64,000 bases of DNA from Cyathus striatus (lineage: Eukaryota; Basidiomycota; Agaricomycetes; Agaricales; Nidulariaceae): NCBI GenBank assembly GCA_025738555.1, contig JAOVFP010000011.1, forward strand, positions 1-64,000, given 5' to 3'. The notes below the pieces were generated by a model, which saw only the letters and a program-made list of their open reading frames with translations, searched no databases and had not been told where the DNA came from. Both the position numbers and the translations under genes were made by a program. This document shows positions 1 to 10,724 of the stretch, one piece after another (the first letter of the stretch is position 1; the number at the start of each line of letters is the position of its first letter).

Positions 1-69
1 TAACCCTAACCCTAACCCTAACCCTAACCCTAACCCTAACCCTAACCCTAACCCTAACCCTAACCCTAA
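1..69. repeat. telomere repeat (CCCTAA)n, left chromosome end
   Basis: About eleven and a half uninterrupted copies of TAACCC/CCCTAA. The C-rich strand reads 5' to 3' inward from position 1, the orientation expected at a left chromosome end (TTAGGG-type telomere). The array stops sharply at position 69 and is followed at once by a non-telomeric subtelomeric repeat. Confidence 0.97.
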
Positions 70-365
70 GGCTTCAGCTTATGTGTTGCACCCCTGGGAT
101 TCCCAGTGACAGATATAGAACTGAGTATTGTATGATATTGTTTTTTGATGTACAATGGACTGAGTATTATATAACTATTTTGTGCATACATAATTGTAGT
201 TTTTCCTAACATTGGCTTTAGTTTATGTGCTGCACTCCTGGGATTCCCAGTGACAGATATTGGACTGAGTATTATATAACATTATTTTTGACATTGCCTT
301 CAGCTTATGTGCTGCACTCCTGGGATTTCGAGTGACAGATATTGGACTGATTATTATATGATGTT
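70..365 (+). repeat. subtelomeric direct repeat, three decayed copies
   Basis: A unit beginning GGCTTCAGCTTATGTG, running through CTGGGATTCCCAGTGACAG and ending near GACTGAGTATTATAT, occurs three times, starting near 70, 213 and 295. Copies differ by scattered substitutions and in the AT-rich spacer between them. No coding potential is seen. An inverted partial copy of the same unit lies at 62671-62707. Confidence 0.85.
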
Positions 366-399
366 GTTTCTTGATCATATAATATTATATGACATTGTT

Positions 400-865
400 T
401 TGCCCTCATATAATTGTATATGGTGTTGTTTCTTGCTAATATAATTTTATATGACAAGGATTTGACCTCTTATAAATTGATATGAAGTTGTTTTATGCTC
501 ACATATTTTATATGACATGAATTTGCCCTCATATAAATTGATATGACGTGGATTTACCTTCATATAAATTTATATGAAGTTGTTTTATGCTCACATATTT
601 TATATGACATGGATTCTCCCTCATATAAATTTATATGAGGTGTATTTGGCATCATATAAATATATATGACATGGATTTGCCTTCATATAAATTTATATGA
701 AGTGGATTTGCCCTCATATGTTCATATATGAAGTGGATTTGGTGTTATATTATCATATATGAGGTCGATTTGTGCTCATATATTCATATATGAAGTGGAT
801 TTGGTGTCATATTATCATATATGAGGTCAATTTGTGCTCATATATTCATATATGAAGTGGATTTG
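400..865 (+). repeat. AT-rich palindromic minisatellite
   Basis: Tandem units of about 38-58 bp alternate a palindromic AT core (such as CATATAAATTTATATGA) with a conserved linker such as AGTGGATTTGCCCTCATAT or GTCGATTTGTGCTCATAT. About a dozen diverged units are visible. It looks like fast-evolving subtelomeric satellite; no ORF is present. Confidence 0.8.
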
Positions 866-1683
866 AGGTGAAATTTTAGTAACATAGACCCTATGTTACC
901 GAATTATATAGTAAGTGCAAAAGTAGTAAAGGTATCAGAAAGCTGTGGGGCAGAGCTTCAGGTTGTTTGAATTTATACGCAATCTAGCTGTGACGATTTG
1001 GTGGCGAAAGTGTTAGTCGTGAGAGTGGGCTTCCTATCCAACGGTTCGAGGCGTGTGGTCATTGTGTGCCATGAAAAAATAGTCCGTAGTATGTGCGAAA
1101 TTGAACACAATGCTTAGTTCCAAATTTTTCTAAATTTTTCCAAATAAATCGCCGGTGGTCCAGAAGCTTGCGTACCAATTGTTTTCAACAATGCACTGTT
1201 GGTTGCTACCATATCATAGCGAAGACATGCGTTCACGATCAAATTCTGATATTCTCCGTAGGTCCACTTTCTTAGATTTTTCGACCAAAGCAGCATAAAG
1301 GTGTCTCGATTGCGAAATCCTGATTCGTATTTTAAAACCTTGGAAATGTATGTGATACCTACGATATCATGTCATCACAATGTGGTGGCAATGTATACTT
1401 ATGGAGAGTGGGCACTAAATATAAAACAAGAAAACGGTTTCGATGGGAATTGCAGCATCTCTATAAGTACCTGAAGCTTGAAGTTTGAAGTTTGAACAAT
1501 AGATTATAGAAGTTTCCTTACGACATGTGAGTACACATTAGTAAATATGTATCTACTATACCAAAATAAGTAATACAAATCGACGCACGAACCTACTTAC
1601 CTTATTCCATTCGGGGAAAAGATTGTGATTAAGTAATATAATAAATACTTGCTGGTTTCACAGCTCGTACCTCACCCGCCCCG
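866..1683. other. intergenic, no gene recognised
   Basis: AT-rich unique sequence between the minisatellite and the kinase-like gene. A 60-codon ORF on the minus strand (1296-1114) has no recognisable motif and no supporting splice context. The last 100 bases presumably hold the promoter of the gene starting at 1684, but I see no distinct element. Confidence 0.5.
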
Positions 1684-2609
1684 ATGTCCGAACAGCAACT
1701 TGAATTGCAACGACTGGTGAGTCCAACACGTTCAACTACATGTTCAAACAAAATAACGAATCTAGAACTCGGGTTCTATCAACGTCCTCACAATCACCAA
1801 CCTCGTTCTCGACCTTCAAGGTGAACCGGTCCTACTTTCGTTAGATCGTTGTGGAGCAGTGGAAGAAGACGGGGAAATCTTTATGACGAGTCTCGAGGCG
1901 CTTCCTGGAACTAGAAAATTTGAACTCGAACTGTCGGTAGAGGATGCAATAGGTGAAGGGAAATGTGGCACTGTGTTCAACACCACTCTGGTGTCCCTCT
2001 GGGAAAACACTCATCCCAATCCGCACCTAATTGAGTCCCCTGGACCTGAATACCTTCCGCCACTGGTGGTAAAAGTGGCGGATGAGAGTACAATGATGGA
2101 TTTAGGGAGGGAGGTGATGAATTATAACATCCTGAGGTCTGTTCAGGGCCTTGCAATTCCGAGGTTTTATGGGTGGTTCAATGTAATGCTGGAAGAGGGA
2201 TTTACAATTCGTGGTGTCGATTCGGAGGGGACTGAGAAGCACACACTTTCGGTTTTACTCCTGGAGCGTGTAGGAGAGGTGATTACGATGAAAGAGACGG
2301 AGGAAGAAATGTATGTTTTCTTCCACCATTTATGGCTGTTAATGACTTGTTTTTAGTGAGGACATTCGTAACTTATTCAGGCACCTTTCACACAAAAAAA
2401 TGATACACGGAGATATACGCAGGCGGAATATATGTCGGGCGCCAGAGTCTCCTCCTGGATATCCCGGTATATATTGTCCCGCTCACAAGAGGATACATAA
2501 CCATCGCATTATCGATTTTGAGTTGGCAAGGACTACTGATAAGTTAGAAAAAGCTAGCATCGCCGTATACCATTCTATAGATATTGATGGCTTGTACCGT
2601 ATACGATAG
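1684..2609 (+). CDS. small fungal protein-kinase-like protein (three exons)
   Basis: Exons 1684-1716, 1766-2310 and 2357-2609 join in frame to a 276-residue protein; introns are 49 and 46 nt with GTGAGT and GTATGT donors. The middle shows a VAIK-like lysine in PLVVKVADE followed by a helix with a conserved Glu (LGREVM). After the second intron come the catalytic loop HGDIRRRNI and the metal-binding motif IIDFELA, with DFE in place of DFG. The HGD plus DFE pair is common in short, kinase-like proteins expanded in mushroom genomes. It ends soon after DFE, so most of the C-lobe is missing; it may be atypical or inactive. The start at 1684 gives a short first exon and is less certain than the rest. 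Confidence 0.7.
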
Positions 2610-3039
2610 ACTGTCGTATTTTATATATAATGTAAAATTCCCTGTTAAATGCATTATTTACTGCTTATAATATACTATTCGTTTATTGTGGATCGAGCTT
2701 AACTCGGTTTTTTCGCCCTACCGATGTCAGGGGACTCCGCGAGGTAGGCGTCCGTAGGGTTCGGGTTGTACTACTTCACATTGTATATCTATTTGGTGCA
2801 TCGTGTTAATTCAGTACTCAGTTTAGACCGCAAATTTTATCATGGACGAAACTTTCACATCGTTTTTGCTCGCCTTGTGAATAAGTGCTAGGTTTACCCG
2901 TATCACCTCTTCGTACAATCACTGATTATATCTTCACCCTTCTAATTCATTGAGGCTGCTTATCTGAGTGTAGGTGCTGCAATTAATGAGCTGCTGATGA
3001 CCTACACATACTATATTAGCACTGGCTTGGAAGCCACCC
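2610..3039. other. intergenic, no gene recognised
   Basis: About 430 bases of AT-rich sequence with no credible exon and no repeat shared with other parts of the window that I could see. It runs into SET3-like copy A. Confidence 0.4.
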
Positions 3040-6000
3040 AAATCGTCTGACCAACTAATTATATAATCAAAAGGCACAGTACGCAATGATTTTCGCTGGC
3101 AACATCGACAGTCTTCGAGCTCATCGTCAACAACGACGACCATCCTCATCTACTCTCTCCTCTCAATCACAACCCACTCTCATCGTCATCTCCCCCATCT
3201 ATGGCATACACCTTCTAGGCTCAACTTGACCAGGGCTCGACTCTACCACATCGTCCGATCTTAGTGAACCTTGTCTGCCCACCCGAAGACCATTGACACC
3301 GTTGTCCTTCTCTCCGCCTCTTACACCCACCTCTAGACCCTACTCACACCAAAGTTCCACCATGTCTCAAACAACCTCAGAATCTTAAAGTACGTCTTTC
3401 TATTCTCTCTCATCTCGCAATACTAACCCTAATACTAACCCTTCTAGATCCCACTCATACATAAAAGCCCCACTCCCCACCAGCGACCGAGAACGGGCGA
3501 AGGAAAGAGTAGCTAGAGCATGCTGTCCTCCGCGAGCTTGATAAGGAGAAGGCAGTTAGGGTGCAGATGATGCAGTGGGGGTCTGCCTTGGAGCAGGCGG
3601 GCGTTGCTACCACTGGGAGGGATAGGAGGAGTCTAGGCGTAGACTGGAGACGTCGGAGGGAGGGGAGCTCGGCGCATGTTAGGAAGGGACGCCGAATCTC
3701 AATCGCGCATTCCCCAACCACTGCAATAACCTCCTCAACAACCGTCCCACCCCACCACTCGACACCACAAACGAAGACGACCGCTTCAACGTCGACGAGC
3801 CCTGGACACACCCCTACGTCCCCCTCTCAACAGACATAATCCCCCACGCCGACACCCGCGCAAAACTCCGGTGTCACGAACAGAACTGGCGGTGCATAAT
3901 AGCGCTCACATCCACCCCATCCCCATACACACCTTCTCCCATCCCCGTCCCGGTCCCATCATCAGAATCCCAAGACGCTCAAATCCACCTCCGCCCCCTC
4001 CCGCCTACGCCGGCTCCACCATACCTGGGCTTACACTCGCACCTCTCGATTAGGCCACCTTCGTATGCGGTGCAGACTATCAAGACGCAGTCGTTCATAA
4101 CCCTGTATATGAGTCGCATTGCACCGTCGTCGTCGTACCTCTCTGACCTACTCAATGGCTACGTGCATCTGGGCATACCGCGCCCTTTTGTGCACCTCGT
4201 AGGGCCGCCTTTGGATGTAGCCATCGACGCTTAACTGTCCAGTAGCAAAGGCCGCTTTGTACGAAGTCGATGCAGACCAAATGCAGTCATCCGCCCCGCC
4301 CTTTGTCCTGAAAAGGCCAAGGAAGGGGATACGGTGCTTTCGTTTGGGATTTTCGTTGTGAAGGGTTTGAAGGCCAACGAGGAGGTTGTGTTTGGTTGGG
4401 AGTGGGACGATGGGACTCATAGTTTGCTGGCGTTGATTGAGAGTCTGGAGATGTCCCCGTGAGTTGTTTTAGTTTTTTGGGGGTGGGGTTTTTGGTTTAC
4501 CGATACGTTAGCTTGCCACTTTTTTCTTCTTTTTCTGCTTCGACACCTGTTTCTCCATTGACTGCGAATGTGCCGAATGCGACAACTGTTCCATCACCTT
4601 CAACGGTTCCACCACCACCACCTTCAACCGCACCACCACCACCAACTACTACATCACCCTACCACCCCCCCACCTCAAACCCACAACCAACTACTGCCCA
4701 GCCCACAATAATACGCACACCTCCACCAACAAATGACCAACATCCTCTACCTCCTCTCATCTACATTCACAACATGCGCATGCGGCGCACGCACAAAAGA
4801 CTGCGCCCTAGTTCAAATGGTAGCATTCGTTAACGAGAAAGCCGTTTCTTCCATTTCTGGATCCGCGTTTCCTGCTTCAGGTACCCCCTGTTCCTCCCAA
4901 GATGAGGAAGAAGTGGTTCGATCGACCGATGGCCGTTGAGAATGGGAGGGTAGGGAGGGTGCTGCTGGGATCGAGGCTGTGGATGGGGATCGAAGGGTTG
5001 GGGGTACGGCTGGAGTGGATGGAGATGCGAAGGATGGTGCAGGCACGGAGGAGGAAGAGGAAGAAATAGTGGGCGATACGGGTGGAGAGTCACGGCCAAT
5101 TTTCCATCCGAGGAACGGTACGTTTTCCGTTTATTATATTCTATCGTTTCTCATTGTCGCCTTTGCAGATCACTTGATTGATAGGTTTCGGGTCGAAGTT
5201 GTGGATGATGATATTGGTATCGGGAAAGGTGAGTTGCTGATGCTCGTGCATATACTCTTTGCTGACCTCTTTCTGTAGGTGATGCGGCGGTTGCTGGCCC
5301 TTCTACTGTCAAGCTCGATACACCCTCACTTCCCCCACCTCCCGCGACGTCGCCCTCAATGCGCTTTGCCAAATTGTTGCTTGTAACGCCAGTCACGGGC
5401 GCTTATGCCGTCATTGGCTCGACTAACGCATCGATTTCTGAAACACTGGGAGTTGGACTGGGGCTCAGGAAGGGCAAAGGGCCGTGCATGTTGATCCTGG
5501 TGTGGAGGAGGGTTTGGGGTTGCCTCAGATGAGCTGGAGCGCATTTATGCGTAGGGATTCGTTCGAGGTTAGTCAGTCGCCGAGGGAAGAGGAGGAGGCT
5601 GAGGCTGAGGCGGAAGTGTCGTCGCCGAATACGCTTACTGTGGCTTTTTCGCTGCATGACCGTCCACCGATGCCCATGGAGGAGCCGTCCGCGTCTGGAG
5701 ATGGTGACGTCGTGATGGACGAACTCGACCTACCGCTCACGCATTCGATGCATGGTCTTGGAGAGGAGAGACCCGTCTCCCGTTCCCCTACACGAAGAGC
5801 ATTCTCCTCTTTCGTCTATTGCTTCGTTGCCGGCTCCTCTACCCACCGCTCTCAACACCAAATCCGCCTATGCGCATTCCGCCTCGCCTACGCCAATCTC
5901 TCCCCTTTCCCCAAGCCCTCAGCCTACGGGAGACTTTCCATTCGGCAATAACACCCCACTATCACCTCTCACTTCCCTGCCGTTACCGCATCGTTCTCAA

Positions 6001-6330
6001 CTGCCGACTTCGCTATTCCCTGATACTCGAGACCACCTGCCTAACCTGGAGTACGAACACTCGCCGTTGTCCCCTATGTCGATGATACCATCGTCGCTGA
6101 TGGTTGATGGTGGGGAGATTGTTGGAGCTCATGAAGGACAGGATGAATGTCACTCTTCTCCTGACGTACCAATTGCGTATAGTCTTGCTCCTGAGTCTCC
6201 TGCACCTCAAGTCGTCGTTCGGTCACCTCGTGGGTCTCCTGCCTCTGCTCCGCCCGTCTTGTCTCAGGAACCGCCTTCCACGTGCCTTCTTTGGGTTGGG
6301 CACCACTTATCAACTATCCTATGTTAGCCA
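3040..6330 (+). pseudogene. SET3-like SET-domain gene, broken copy A
   Basis: Fragments of one large gene lie in order on this strand. 3460-3840 is a basic N-terminal stretch (KGRRISIAHSP). 4150-4460 is the C-terminal half of a SET domain (GRFVRS, LKANEEVVFGWEWDDG, ALIES). 4750-4860 holds the Cys-containing TTCACGARTKDCALVQM stretch. 4880-5400 and 5480-6330 hold acidic and Ser/Pro-rich tail segments with short introns. Set3/MLL5-type proteins are chromatin factors with a PHD finger and a SET domain; the SET motifs here fit that group. In-frame stops (for example near 4232), frame changes and internal deletions show it cannot encode the full protein. Copies B, C, D and E share the same segments. 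Family assignment is by motif reading. Confidence 0.65.
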
Positions 6331-6410
6331 CTCCATCTTCATTGCCACTTACGTAGACACTATCAAGAAGCATAAATCCGATTTTACATATATACACGAT
6401 GGTAGTTCAA

Positions 6411-7565
6411 TTAGTACATGCGATTTAATGCAGTGGTCTCCAGTTCCTCTGCAATGAACTTTAGGTAAATATTGGAAGCTCGGCTTCCAATCCTCATTGG
6501 ATCAGACCACTCCAAAAGACTATCCTTCGATACCTTGCCTTTGGGTATTGTTCCAACACTTGTGTTGAAAAACTGGTGATTTTTTTCAGAACATGCGTGC
6601 TGGAGCTTGTAGAACGCGTTAACTTCTTCAGTACAGTATTGAGGACTGGCACTCTTAATAAATTCGCGAAGCTTCTTCTTCGGTTTGCTTTCTACAGCCG
6701 ATTCTGGTTCCAACGCTTCTATTTCCCTTAGTTGCTGAGCTCTCATGGCTTCCCGGAGTTTTTCTAGCTCCTCTGCTTTAACCAGTGTTTCGTCTGCAAT
6801 TGAAGGAACAACAGTTGGAACATGGAGAGTGTTTTCCCAATCAGTTTCATCCAACATTTTGTTCTCCCCGTCATCATCCCTCTCATCTTCATTCGCCTGG
6901 GTAACAATGGCCTCGTATGTACCGAGAACGAATAGATCGAAATCCTCTCCTTTCATCACCTTTATGGTCCACCATTCTCCCACAGCTGCAATCAGCATAA
7001 CATGCTTCTGAGAAGCATATTTTGAGGAGGAGAAAAGACATTGAGCCTGTGATGTGACTTGTAGTTGGGCAACATTCAACATTTTTTCATTTTTTTTCAC
7101 GTATGCCCTAATATTGGGAAAGTGCCGTGATAATGGGCATTTGAGTTCTACCAGAGTGGGAACGAACATATTCTTCACTAAGAACTTTGGAAAGGGGATG
7201 TCCCATTCCATCTTATCCTTGATATAGTGACGAACGTTTTCAACTTCGAGAATGTTTGATGCCGTATCGTTCGCTGCATGTGTAAGGTTTGGCATTAAAA
7301 CACAGAAATCTGTGATAACACCTTTCGCTTCACTGTCGCTTTGTGTCGAGAAGGAAAAATTGGCATCGGTAGGTTGGTCGATATCTCGAGGCGACACGTA
7401 AAGCCGAAACTGGGGAGCGGGAAGTAGACTTGGAGATAGTCGACACAGATGAGCCATTATTTCGGCCCACAAAGGATGTGTAAAGTCCTCCGTTCTGCGA
7501 GGGTTATAGAAATAGGAGTTACAGAGGGTGAGAGCGTAGAGAAGTCGGAGGTTATCCATGTTCAT
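6411..7565 (-). CDS. uncharacterised protein, possible PD-(D/E)XK nuclease-like fold
   Basis: One uninterrupted 384-codon ORF without introns, rare here and unlike the broken neighbours. I do not recognise the family with certainty. Near residues 80-150 there is VITDFCVL (Asp), then TLVELKCP (E-x-K), then a helix with two Gln (AQLQVTSQAQ). That order is compatible with a PD-(D/E)XK nuclease core, and similar intronless ORFs are scattered through mushroom genomes. The C-terminal third is charged (KLREAMRAQQ, then KPKKKLREF) and probably helical. The nuclease reading is an inference from three short motifs only. Its position beside a Tc1/mariner element and a SET3-like fragment suggests it arrived with mobile DNA. 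Confidence 0.55.
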   Translation of the reverse strand: MNMDNLRLLYALTLCNSYFYNPRRTEDFTHPLWAEIMAHLCRLSPSLLPAPQFRLYVSPRDIDQPTDANFSFSTQSDSEAKGVITDFCVLMPNLTHAANDTASNILEVENVRHYIKDKMEWDIPFPKFLVKNMFVPTLVELKCPLSRHFPNIRAYVKKNEKMLNVAQLQVTSQAQCLFSSSKYASQKHVMLIAAVGEWWTIKVMKGEDFDLFVLGTYEAIVTQANEDERDDDGENKMLDETDWENTLHVPTVVPSIADETLVKAEELEKLREAMRAQQLREIEALEPESAVESKPKKKLREFIKSASPQYCTEEVNAFYKLQHACSEKNHQFFNTSVGTIPKGKVSKDSLLEWSDPMRIGSRASNIYLKFIAEELETTALNRMY

Positions 7566-8155
7566 TCTAAGTTGTGTCTGATACTCATAAATACTACAGG
7601 GGCTTCGTTATATACTCAATTTTCATCATCCTTTATTTATTTTTGAAATGATGATGTTCCAGCTGATGTTACCCATACCTGACTATTGTCATTGTATTTT
7701 CTAATTTAGTTGCACGTTGCCGAAACATTGAGTATACGATCATAGTCAGAACAATAGCCAATTGTTCCGGTTTTGTCAGAATTCTGATTAGAGAACTAAT
7801 GCGTACACAAAGACGACAAGGTAGTAGAAAGTAAGTGGCTGTGTGTTCCACTGCGAACTGCTGATGCAATCAATGAAGATAGCCAGAACAATAGTCAACT
7901 GTTCAAAAGCGCTTATGCGTTCACATGTTTCATGCATTCGCACAACACTTTTGTTTCGAAGTAGATTATTATACATATCCGAATGTGTGTCAGATATCAT
8001 ACATGGCATGGAAGAATGTTCCTCAAATTATAAATGGGACAATGAACGACATTGTGCGAATAGACCACATTGAAGACAAACACCGACAGCTTCAAGCTTG
8101 CGCCACGGCCCACAAGCACTGGTCACCTGATCTTAGTTGAAATACTTATATATTA
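7566..8155. other. intergenic with a partial direct repeat
   Basis: No credible gene. A 22-base stretch, CAGAACAATAGCCAATTGTT and its variant, followed by a similar ATGCGTACACA/ATGCGTTCACA element, occurs near 7746 and again near 7890. This suggests a decayed duplication of about 144 bp. The TA dinucleotide at 8154-8155 is the target of the Tc1/mariner element that follows. Confidence 0.5.
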
Positions 8156-8382
8156 CAGCTGATTGCAAAACGTTAGAGAATTCGCATTCAAAAATCATTT
8201 TGCACGTTGTTTGGTTTTGGAGCTCGGCTCATGCAAATAAACACCGGCACTACCAGCTACTAGCCTGTTTTGTGCGGCCCCACGGCCCCCACCAAACGTT
8301 TACGTCGACGAGCCGCTGTAGCTCTACTCTCTGAAGAATGTAACTGCGTGGACATCTATTCCTCTATGCTTGCCCTCTTACA

Positions 8383-10215
8383 ATGGCTATAGGAAACCGT
8401 CGACATATCACGACACCTGTGAAGCAACAACTCGTTACTCAATACAAATATCTACCTCCTCAAGTCGTTGCGAGGTCAAATGAAGTAGGCCTCAGTACCG
8501 TCTACCGGCTTCGACGCTTGTATCGTCAGGAGGGTGTTGTTCAAAGAAAGGCTTTGCTTGTTGGAAGAAACCGTATTCTCACTGCACTTGACATCGCGGT
8601 AAGTCCATTACTCTCGTGTTGTTCATGTTATAGTAGCTTATACACACCCCAGCATCTCGAGGCTTGTATTCAGAGGACACCTGATATATACCTTGAGGAG
8701 CTTCGAAATGAACTATACGAGGCACGCGACGTGCTTGTATCTATATCAATAATATGTCGCGCTCTCAAGTTGCGTGGATTTACACGAAAACGCGTACGCT
8801 TTACAACCTTTATTGCTTCCTGATCTATTGTAGTCTAGGTCTCTACACCTGCCATTGAGCGCTATGAAGACCGACGTGCTTAGTGTACGGGGCAAAACCT
8901 CACGGAGAGCCTCGCCGCGCCAGGCGAGGGCAAAACCTGGCGTGAGAAAATGGCAAAAGGTGGCGAGGCTGGCGAATGTATTAGTAATCGATGTAACTAC
9001 GTAATACAAATTCCATATAGTCTCATTGAACGAAGCAACGATTCGCGATCCCAATTGCCACTATTTCCTTCAGTCGGAGTATCAACGACAGTATTCTGAA
9101 TCGAAGGGAGCTGTCCTCTGCGTATGATATCAATGAGAGAGGTGTTGTAAACATGAGCATTGTAGGCCATTAGCTAGGTGTATGGAGCATCTTCCATCAC
9201 GGTGAACTAGTTCCATCGAGCAGTAGTTACAAACAACTGTCCATCATTTTGTACTAGGATTACGCTCCTTCTTTGTAAAATGGTTGTTGATAAATGTGTC
9301 CGCAGGTCTTCCTCCCTTGTTTTTCCCCATTTCGGTGCTATTTCGGTATTGCAACGATGCCAGCACGACGATAAAATTTTACAAATTACAAATTACATAA
9401 TTCTACTTTCGCCGAGTATCGCCGCTCTCCTTCATGCTCATAGTTTCGCCACCCGGCGATCGCCAGTGGCGAGGCGTGGCGAGGCGAAACGGCGAGGTTT
9501 TGCCCACCACATTAGACGTGCTGCCTATCAAATTCATATCGCTGAGAACTATAGACCTGAGCAACTGGTGTTTGTTGATGAAGCGGGTGTTAACAGGGTG
9601 ACAACGAAGAGGGAATGGGGATGGGCACCAGTAGGCTGGCGTGCATGGCGGAGGGACTTTTTTATTCGCGGAAAACGGTGAGTTTAGTATTCCTCAGTGA
9701 CTGCTTTTCTATGTTCTAATTAGTCTACAGCTACTCTGTTCTACCTGCTCTTTCCCTCAACGGTGTGCTCCATCTCGATGTAATTGCACGATCCTGGACT
9801 GCGGATCTATTTAACGAGTTCATCAACGGCTTACTTGACAACATGAACCCATTCCCTGGCAATAACTCAGTTATTATAATGGATAACACAAGTATTCACA
9901 AATCCCCTCATCTTAGGCCTATGATTGAAGGACAGTGAGTGCGCATCAAACAATAATGCATTATCACCAATATAATGGATTCATAGCGGGATGCGTCTTG
10001 AATACCTACCCCCTTATTCACCCGACCTCGATCCAATTGAGCAGGGATTCTCTGCTATGAAGTCTTGGATTCGCAGAAGCCGAGATTTCGCTCGCGCTGA
10101 GTTACAAGGGGAAGCTGGGTGTGATCCATATGGAATGTTGTGGCGAGCAGTGTTTGACTCAATGACCTCAGAGAGTGCAGTAGGGTGGTATCGTGATTCA
10201 GGCTATCTCAGATAA
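8383..10215 (+). pseudogene. Tc1/mariner DD34E transposase, disrupted by hAT insertion
   Basis: Exons 8383-8598, 8653-8793, 8839-9677 (interrupted), 9731-9934 and 9987-10215. Without the insertion at 8881-9514 and one target copy, the exons would give about 328 residues. The N-terminus has a helix-turn-helix (VVARSNEVGLSTVYRLRRL). The catalytic acids are visible: VFVDEAG, IIMDNTSIH and SPDLDPIE, with 34 residues between the second Asp and the Glu. The protein would cut and paste the element at TA sites. Apart from the insertion no stop or frameshift is seen, so inactivation looks recent. Intron phases across 8794-8838 and 9678-9730 are consistent. Confidence 0.85.
8881..9514. mobile_element. 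non-autonomous hAT element inserted in a mariner transposase
   Basis: Flanked by a perfect 8-bp duplication GACGTGCT (8873-8880 and 9515-9522), the hAT signature. The ends are imperfect inverted repeats: the left starts TAGTGTACGGGGCAAAACCT and the right, read inward, starts TAATGTGGTGGGCAAAACCT, both followed by GC-rich CCTCGCC repeats. The 634-bp interior has no transposase. It sits inside exon 3 of the mariner transposase, whose reading frame continues cleanly if the element and one target copy are ignored. Confidence 0.88.
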
Positions 10216-10724
10216 ATGACAATATCACTCATTGTCCCATGTCGTTCAACTACACTGAGAATGCTACAACTTTTACTTGATTGAATATGCGTGGAGAGGC
10301 GCGAATGCGGCGCGCCAGGAACTTGGTATGTACTAGCTTGGTGCTAGTAGGGCCGGGCTCTTTGTATGAGCCGAGCTCCAAAACCAAACAACGTGCAAAA
10401 TGATTTTTGAATGCGAATTCTCTAACGTTTTGCAATCAGCTGTATAATATATGGTTCACAAGTGTCAGACCTGTTTTCCCACAACAACCCACTTCATTCA
10501 ACGATGTTTCAACGTAAAAAGTATGGTGAATCTCGCTTCAATAACTTGAAAAAACTGACTATCATATTCTGTTTCTGCGCAGACATCAGCAATTGGTAAA
10601 TTTACTTGCGGACTTGTAGGGCTCGTGAGGCATGTGAGATCGATCGGGACAAGTTCAGAGCCCCTACACAACGCCAAGCTGTTAAAGATAATAATATAGT
10701 ATTAATCATTAAATATTTTAAATG

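Larger units (their letters stand above)
8156..10442 (+). mobile_element. Tc1/mariner (DDE_3) DNA transposon with 82-bp TIRs
   Basis: The left end (8156-8237) and the right end (10361-10442) are inverted copies over 82 bp with one mismatch that I can see. Both start CAGCTGATTGCAAAACG and are flanked by TA (8154-8155 and 10443-10444), the Tc1/mariner target duplication. A single spliced transposase gene lies inside, cut by a 634-bp hAT insertion. Removing that insertion leaves about 1.65 kb, normal for a fungal element of this type. Near-identical TIRs argue for recent insertion. Confidence 0.9.

Noticed and set aside
3421..3445. Telomere-like TACTAACCCTAATACTAACC
   Set aside because: Only two imperfect units within SET3-like copy A sequence; more likely an intron or chance than an interstitial telomere.
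5484..6327. Overlapping ORFs of 155 and 191 codons
   Set aside because: These are alternate frames of the tail of SET3-like copy A, which changes frame near 5750; not separate genes.
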